From positions 1 through 64,000 of the forward strand of contig CAKSST010000004.1 of the NCBI GenBank assembly GCA_934489895.1: a DNA stretch of 64,000 bases, written 5' to 3'. The notes beneath the pieces are model-generated. The model searched no databases. It had not been told where the DNA came from and saw only the letters and a list, made by a program, of their open reading frames with translations. Position 1 is the first letter of the stretch. Each line of letters starts with the position of its first letter. This DNA comes from an uncultured Eubacteriales bacterium (lineage in GTDB: Bacteria > Bacillota > Clostridia > Oscillospirales > Acutalibacteraceae). Below are positions 59,556-64,000 of this stretch, one piece after another. Both the position numbers and the translations under genes were made by a program.

Positions 59556-60950
59556 ATGTTTGATGGCGTCACTGAATGTTTAGAGAGAATAATCTCGGTT
59601 TTATGGGGTCCTGCAACTGTTATATTGTTTTTGGCGGTAGGCGCCTATTTCAGCATAAGGCTGGGCGTTCCGCAACTGCTGCGTATAAAATTATGGCTTA
59701 TATCACCGCTTAAAACTCTGTTTGGCAAACGCAAAAGCAATAAAGGCGTGCTGTGCACAGTGCTTGCGGCAACTGCGGGCACAGGTAACATTGTTGGTGT
59801 TGCCGCCGCTCTTATGGCGGGCGGTGCGGGCTCGGTTTTCTGGATGTGGGTGTCAGCGTTTTTTGGTATGGCGCTGGGGTTTTCTGAAAACGTGCTGGGC
59901 TTTTATTATCGCAAACATCAAAACGGCGGCGGTTTTTCGGGAAGCGCCGCATTTTATATAGAAAAAGGCTTAAAATCAAAACCGCTTGCAATACTGTTTA
60001 ACATTGCTTGTGCGTTGGCTGCTTTCGGCATAGGTAATTTAACGCAGGGCAATTCATTGGTTGGCGGTATTTCGGCTGTGGCAAATGATATTGGAGTACC
60101 TTTTGGCAGCAAAAATGCGTTATTTGCAGGTATTGCTGTAGCCGCTTTAGCAGCTCCTGTAATACTTGGCGGTAAAGACCGTATAGCCAAAACGGCAGAG
60201 CGTATAGTGCCTGCGGCAGTGGTTGCGTTTTTGGCAGTAAGCGTTATTATAGTTGGGCTTAATTATAAAAGGATAATACCCTCAATTACAGCAATATTGT
60301 ATGACGCTTTTGATTTTAAATCAGCAATGGGCGGCGCGGTAGGCTTTTGTATATCAAAAGCGATGCGCGTGGGCTTGTCAAGGGGACTGTTCTCTCACGA
60401 GGCGGGCATGGGCACATCGGTTTTTATACATGCGTCGGCAAAAAGCGACAGCCCGACAGAAACAGGTTTTTTCAGTATGTTTGAGGTGTTTGTTGATACT
60501 GTTGTGGTATGCACCTTAACCGCTTTGGTGATACTTACAAGCGGTGTTTATGATAATAAGACGCCAATTACCAACGCGGCACAGCTTGTATCGGCGGCAT
60601 TTTCTTCAGTATTAGGTGATGCCGGCAGCATATTTGTTGCGATATTGCTTTTTGTGTTTGCGTTTGCAACGATTCTTGGCTGGGGCTGTTTTGGCCAGAC
60701 AGCGCTTAGCTGTGTGACTAAAAGAGTTTTGCCGTATAAAATTGTATATATTGCGGCGATACCGCTTGGCTGTGTGCTCCAAATGCAGTTTTGCTGGTAT
60801 TTATCGGATATTTTAAATTGGGTTATGGCAATACTTAATGTTTTTGCAATAACCGTGTTATCAAAAAAGGTGTTTGAAATTTCGAAAGATAACCTTGGGA
60901 AAGGAATAAGGATTAAAAATGGGACAAAAAAGGGTAGCGGCAATACATGA
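59556..60950 (+). CDS. alanine/glycine:cation symporter (AGCS family)
   Basis: The 464-residue protein has about ten hydrophobic helices and the AGCS signatures: VLAATAGTGNIVGVAAAL (substrate and Na sites), GFSENVLGFYYRKH, and GLSRGLFSHEAGMGTSVFIH. Members take up alanine or glycine with Na+ or H+. It begins at ATG 59556, which has only a weak SD (GGCGGG), perhaps because the leader is so short. It heads a rightward operon and overlaps the kinase gene by 32 bp. Confidence 0.92.
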   Translation: MFDGVTECLERIISVLWGPATVILFLAVGAYFSIRLGVPQLLRIKLWLISPLKTLFGKRKSNKGVLCTVLAATAGTGNIVGVAAALMAGGAGSVFWMWVSAFFGMALGFSENVLGFYYRKHQNGGGFSGSAAFYIEKGLKSKPLAILFNIACALAAFGIGNLTQGNSLVGGISAVANDIGVPFGSKNALFAGIAVAALAAPVILGGKDRIAKTAERIVPAAVVAFLAVSVIIVGLNYKRIIPSITAILYDAFDFKSAMGGAVGFCISKAMRVGLSRGLFSHEAGMGTSVFIHASAKSDSPTETGFFSMFEVFVDTVVVCTLTALVILTSGVYDNKTPITNAAQLVSAAFSSVLGDAGSIFVAILLFVFAFATILGWGCFGQTALSCVTKRVLPYKIVYIAAIPLGCVLQMQFCWYLSDILNWVMAILNVFAITVLSKKVFEISKDNLGKGIRIKNGTKKGSGNT

Positions 60951-61764
60951 TATTTCCTGTTTCGGTAAATGCTCACTTACTGTGGCATTGCCTATTATTT
61001 CTGCTGCAGGAATAGAAACCTCTGTTATTCCCACAGCGGTGCTTTCAACTCATACGGCAGATATTTTTAAAAACTTTACCTTTCGCGATTTGACCGATGA
61101 CCTTCTTGAAATAGCAAAGCATTGGAATTCAATGAATCTTCACTTTGATGCAATATACACAGGATATTTAGGCTCTATCGAGCAGATAGATATTGTTGCA
61201 CAGATGATTAATCTTATAAAATCTGATGACACAAGAATAGTAATTGACCCCGTTATGGCAGACCACGGTAAGCTTTACACCTGCTTTTCAAGCGATTTTC
61301 CAAAAGCTATGGCGCGTCTTTGCAGCAAGGCTGACGTTATTATTCCTAATATGACCGAAGCTGCTTTTCTGCTTGGCGAGGATTATACTCAAGGTCCATA
61401 TGACCGTGAGTATTGTGATAATCTTGCGCAAAGGCTTTGTAAAAATCTCGGCGCAAAACAAGCGGTTGTAACAGGTGTTTATTTTGACAATAAAAAGCTG
61501 GGCGCCGCCTGCTTTGACGGCATCACAACAAAGTTTGTAATGAAAGAACGTATTGAAAAGCTGTATCACGGTACGGGTGATGTTTTCGGCAGCGCGCTTG
61601 TGGCCGCACTTGTAAGGGGACAGTCCCTAAAGACGGCTACCAAAACAGCGGTAGATTTCACCTGTGCTTCAATTGAGCGCACAATTAATGAAAATCCCCA
61701 AAGGGAATACGGCGTAAATTTTGAGGGTGAATTGCCCTCGCTTATAAAAAAGTTGGGCATATAA
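60919..61764 (+). CDS. pyridoxamine kinase (PdxY/PdxK type)
   Basis: The 281-residue ribokinase-fold protein starts RVAAIHDISCFGKCSLTVAL, typical of pyridoxamine/pyridoxal kinases in clostridia, with VIDPVMADHGKLY, VIIPNMTEAAFLLGE and a C-terminal LYHGTGDVFGSALVAAL in place of GTGD catalytic loop. It phosphorylates B6 vitamers to PLP/PMP. Its 5' end lies inside agcS by 32 bp, and the SD (GGGAAAGG) is inside that gene. Confidence 0.88.
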   Translation: MGQKRVAAIHDISCFGKCSLTVALPIISAAGIETSVIPTAVLSTHTADIFKNFTFRDLTDDLLEIAKHWNSMNLHFDAIYTGYLGSIEQIDIVAQMINLIKSDDTRIVIDPVMADHGKLYTCFSSDFPKAMARLCSKADVIIPNMTEAAFLLGEDYTQGPYDREYCDNLAQRLCKNLGAKQAVVTGVYFDNKKLGAACFDGITTKFVMKERIEKLYHGTGDVFGSALVAALVRGQSLKTATKTAVDFTCASIERTINENPQREYGVNFEGELPSLIKKLGI

Positions 61765-61765
61765 A

Positions 61766-62455
61766 ATGGAAGCTTTTTATGAAAGAACACAAAGCGTGCT
61801 GGGTGAGCTTGGACTGCAAAGCGTTAAAACCGCAAAGGTGGCGGTTATAGGTTTGGGCGGTGTAGGCTCATATCTTGCAGAAGCGCTTGCGCGCTGCGGC
61901 ATGGGGGAGCTTGTGCTTATTGACGGCGACAGGGTTGTACAGAGCAACATTAACCGTCAGCTTTATGCTTTGAACAGCACGGTTGATAAATATAAAAGCG
62001 ATGTTGCAAAACAACGCGTTGCAGATATTAATCCTGCCGCAAAGGTTACCGCTTGGGCGGAATTTGTAAATGCCGATAATATTGAAAGCTTTGGCTTGGA
62101 TACTTGCGATTATATTGCCGATGCAATTGACAGCGTTGCCGACAAGACTGCAATAATTGCTTTCGCAAAAAGTAAAAATATTCCAGTTATAAGCTGTATG
62201 GGAACGGGTAATAAGCTTAATCCGCAACAGCTTTCGGTGACAGATATAAGTAAAACCACTGTTTGCCCTTTGGCACGTGCCGTGCGCTGCGCATTAAGAA
62301 AAAAGGGTATAACAAAAGGGGTAAAAACGGTATTTTCTATCGAACAGCCCATAAAAAACAATGACGGACACATCGGCAGTGTTTCCTTTGTGCCGTCATC
62401 AGCAGGCTTGCTAATGGCTTCAGTAATAATAAAAGAATTAGCGAATATTGAATAA
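61766..62455 (+). CDS. tcdA: tRNA threonylcarbamoyladenosine dehydratase
   Basis: TcdA (CsdL) is an E1-like enzyme that cyclises t6A37 of ANN-decoding tRNAs. The 229-residue protein has the nucleotide loop VAVIGLGGVGSYLAEALARC, GMGELVLIDGDRVVQSNINR with ThiF/MoeB-type Arg finger, YIADAIDSVADKTAI and FVPSSAGLLMASVII. It starts at ATG 61766, right after the pdxK stop, and is cotranscribed with it. The catalytic Cys of other E1 members is not expected here. Confidence 0.9.
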   Translation: MEAFYERTQSVLGELGLQSVKTAKVAVIGLGGVGSYLAEALARCGMGELVLIDGDRVVQSNINRQLYALNSTVDKYKSDVAKQRVADINPAAKVTAWAEFVNADNIESFGLDTCDYIADAIDSVADKTAIIAFAKSKNIPVISCMGTGNKLNPQQLSVTDISKTTVCPLARAVRCALRKKGITKGVKTVFSIEQPIKNNDGHIGSVSFVPSSAGLLMASVIIKELANIE

Positions 62456-62478
62456 CTTTATTGAAAGGACGGTCTATT

Positions 62479-63285
62479 ATGTCAGATTTACGGCCGCTCG
62501 GTATATTTGATTCCGGTCTTGGTGGACTTACTGTCGTGAGGGAAATTATAAAGTTTATGCCAAGTGAAAGCATAGTATATTTCGGCGATACAGGCAGAGT
62601 GCCTTATGGTACAAGAAGTGAAGACACAATAGTAAAATACGCCCGACAGGATGAGAAATTTTTGCTTGATAAGGGCGCAAAAGCAGTTGTTGCCGCTTGC
62701 GGAACGGTAAGCTCGGTGGCCGCCTTTACGGGGGAAGAGCTACCTGTTCCTTTCTTTGAGGTGGTTTCCTGTGCGGCAACTGCTGCGGTACAAAACACCA
62801 AAAACGGTAAAATCGGTGTACTGGGTACTCCCGCTACAATACGCAGTACCGCTCATAAAGAAAAAATAAGTAAAATAAATCCTGATATACAGGTTGCGGT
62901 ATCACCCTGTCCGCTGTTTGTACCGCTTGTTGAAAACGGATGGACATCTGAATATGACCCGCTTGTAAAGGAAACGGCACGCAGATATTTATTGCCTTTA
63001 ATACAGGCAAATGTTGATACGGTTATTTTGGGCTGTACACATTATCCCGTGTTAAGCAATGTTATATCGGCGGTTATGGGTGAGGGTGTTACTCTAATAA
63101 ACCCGGGCATTGCAGTAGCGCAGTCGGTAAAGGACTATCTTACAGAGCATAATATGTGCGCAAATAATGAAAATCCCACAAGAAACTATTTTGTTTCAGA
63201 TTGCACGGCGGATTTTGAACGGCAGGCATCGGTATTGCTGGCAACAGATAAAATAATAGCTGAACAGGTAGAATTAAATGCTTAA
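62479..63285 (+). CDS. murI: glutamate racemase
   Basis: MurI makes D-glutamate for peptidoglycan. The protein of about 268 residues has the N-terminal GIFDSGLGGLTVVREI, YFGDTGRVPYGTRS, the first catalytic Cys in VVAACGTVSS and the second in VILGCTHYPVLS. ATG 62479 follows GAAAGGACGG; the TTG 18 bp upstream is not needed. Overlaps the DUF1934 gene by 8 bp. Confidence 0.94.
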   Translation: MSDLRPLGIFDSGLGGLTVVREIIKFMPSESIVYFGDTGRVPYGTRSEDTIVKYARQDEKFLLDKGAKAVVAACGTVSSVAAFTGEELPVPFFEVVSCAATAAVQNTKNGKIGVLGTPATIRSTAHKEKISKINPDIQVAVSPCPLFVPLVENGWTSEYDPLVKETARRYLLPLIQANVDTVILGCTHYPVLSNVISAVMGEGVTLINPGIAVAQSVKDYLTEHNMCANNENPTRNYFVSDCTADFERQASVLLATDKIIAEQVELNA

Positions 63286-63703
63286 AAATGTTTTGATAAA
63301 AATTAAAGGGACAAACACGGCTGAGGGCAATGCCGATAATGTTGAGTTTACAACAGAAGGCAAGCTTGGCGAAAAAGAAGGCAAGATGTACATCCTTTAT
63401 GAAGAGGAAGAAAGCATCGGCGCCAGCGGGGTGAAAACAATGTTAAAGGTTGACTCCGACCGTCAGGTTATACTGCAACGCAGCGGTGCACTCAACAGCC
63501 GTATGATAATTGAAAAAGGACAGCGCCATAACTGCTGCTACAGCACCGTACAGGGTGATGTAATGGTTGGCGTTTTCGGTGAAGCCATAAAAAGCGAACT
63601 GGACGATGACGGCGGCAAGCTTTACATGAGATACACAGTGGATGTAAATATGGGACTTATTTCACGTAATGAAATAGAAATTTCGGTTAAAGAGGTCAAA
63701 TGA
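63278..63703 (+). CDS. DUF1934 (YwiB-like) beta-barrel protein
   Basis: The 141-residue product matches the YwiB/DUF1934 family, a calycin-like beta-barrel. Visible features include the NVLIKIKGTNTAEGNADNVE start, LYEEEESIGASGVKTMLKV, a strand with RSGALNSRMIIEKGQRHNC and the end YTVDVNMGLISRNEIEISV. In Bacillus ywiB lies directly before argS, as here. The function is unknown; coupling suggests a link with translation or arginine metabolism. Confidence 0.85.
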   Translation: MLKNVLIKIKGTNTAEGNADNVEFTTEGKLGEKEGKMYILYEEEESIGASGVKTMLKVDSDRQVILQRSGALNSRMIIEKGQRHNCCYSTVQGDVMVGVFGEAIKSELDDDGGKLYMRYTVDVNMGLISRNEIEISVKEVK

Positions 63704-63704
63704 G

Positions 63705-64000
63705 ATGTCTAAAATATCAGCAATTGCAAAAGAACAAATTAAAAACTGCATAAAAAGCGCGGCTGTGGCTGCCTTTAATACCGAAAATGAGCTTAATGAC
63801 TTTTTGGTTGAGGTTCCGTCTGACCGTAGACACGGCGACCTTGCTGTTAACGCTGCTCTTGTGTGGGCAAAGGCGTTACGCAAAGCACCGCGCGATATAG
63901 CCGCAGATATCGTAGAAAACGCACAGCTTGACGGCACTTATATTGACCGCCTTGAAATAGCAGGCCCGGGATTTATAAACATCTTTCTTTCGGACAAGTA
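63705..64000 (+). CDS. argS: arginyl-tRNA synthetase, N-terminal part (cut by window end)
   Basis: The frame from ATG 63705 runs out of the window after about 98 codons. It has the Arg-tRNA synthetase N-terminal domain: VPSDRRHGDLAVNAALVWAK, ALRKAPRDIAADI and the start of the active-site region LEIAGPGFINIFL. The HVGH motif should follow just outside. The ATG is one base after the DUF1934 stop, with SD GAGGT inside that gene. Confidence 0.9.
   Translation, partial: MSKISAIAKEQIKNCIKSAAVAAFNTENELNDFLVEVPSDRRHGDLAVNAALVWAKALRKAPRDIAADIVENAQLDGTYIDRLEIAGPGFINIFLSDK

Overview
The window looks like the chromosome of an anaerobic, endospore-forming member of the class Clostridia (low-GC Gram-positive), probably an uncultured gut lineage near the Oscillospirales. 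I infer this from the AT-rich sequence, strong Shine-Dalgarno (SD) sites, U-rich intrinsic terminators, a sporulation set (spoIIM-like gene, cwlD, cotJABC) and gene orders typical of Firmicutes (nusB-xseA-xseB-ispA-dxs-tlyA-nadK-argR-recN; queA-tgt-yajC; ywiB-like gene followed by argS). No rRNA, tRNA or CRISPR array was recognised.

Left edge, 1-2.6 kb: an accessory patch. It holds the tail of a REP-associated tyrosine transposase (RAYT), several REP-like hairpins, a strongly structured RNA candidate (431-646), an orphan RHS C-terminus joined to a frameshifted CwlJ/SleB-like cell-wall hydrolase with an adjacent lipoprotein, and a second orphan toxin-like tail with an adjacent small membrane protein. 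The last two pairs look like toxin/immunity remnants.

2.8-31 kb: mostly housekeeping. It includes fucI, an SDR, proC with repeated promoter elements, spoIIM-xerD, the long isoprenoid and DNA-repair operon ending in recN and tyrS, the leftward lysine/DAP cluster asd-dapA-dapB, queA-tgt-yajC, typA with an exonuclease, an ABC permease, an aminotransferase, a PfkB kinase and cwlD. Several genes here have their SD buried in a terminator-like hairpin.

32-39.4 kb: an accessory island of sugar-acid catabolism inserted between cwlD and radA. It is bounded by an exact 27-bp repeat of the cwlD 3' end and a decayed second cwlD fragment. Two TIM-barrel isomerases, a D-hydroxyacid dehydrogenase and an AraC regulator are intact. 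A Gfo/Idh dehydrogenase, an Old-Yellow-Enzyme/SDR pair, an FAD oxidoreductase, eda and kdgK are pseudogenes, several joined by deletion.

39.4-49.6 kb: radA; the spore-coat operon cotJABC; a tyrosine recombinase with a large AT-rich upstream region carrying a recombination-site-like palindrome; a glycosyltransferase; a membrane decarboxylase pair (oadG/oadB); putP; and a broken IS481-like element.

49.6-64 kb: feoA-feoB plus a Cys-rich companion with three matching 16-bp operator-like sites; an IS3 relic; a leftward cell-wall operon (hydrolase, membrane-anchored murF, ddl, cation exporter, HI0933-type flavoprotein); ppa; then a rightward run agcS-pdxK-tcdA-murI-DUF1934-argS, the last cut by the window end.
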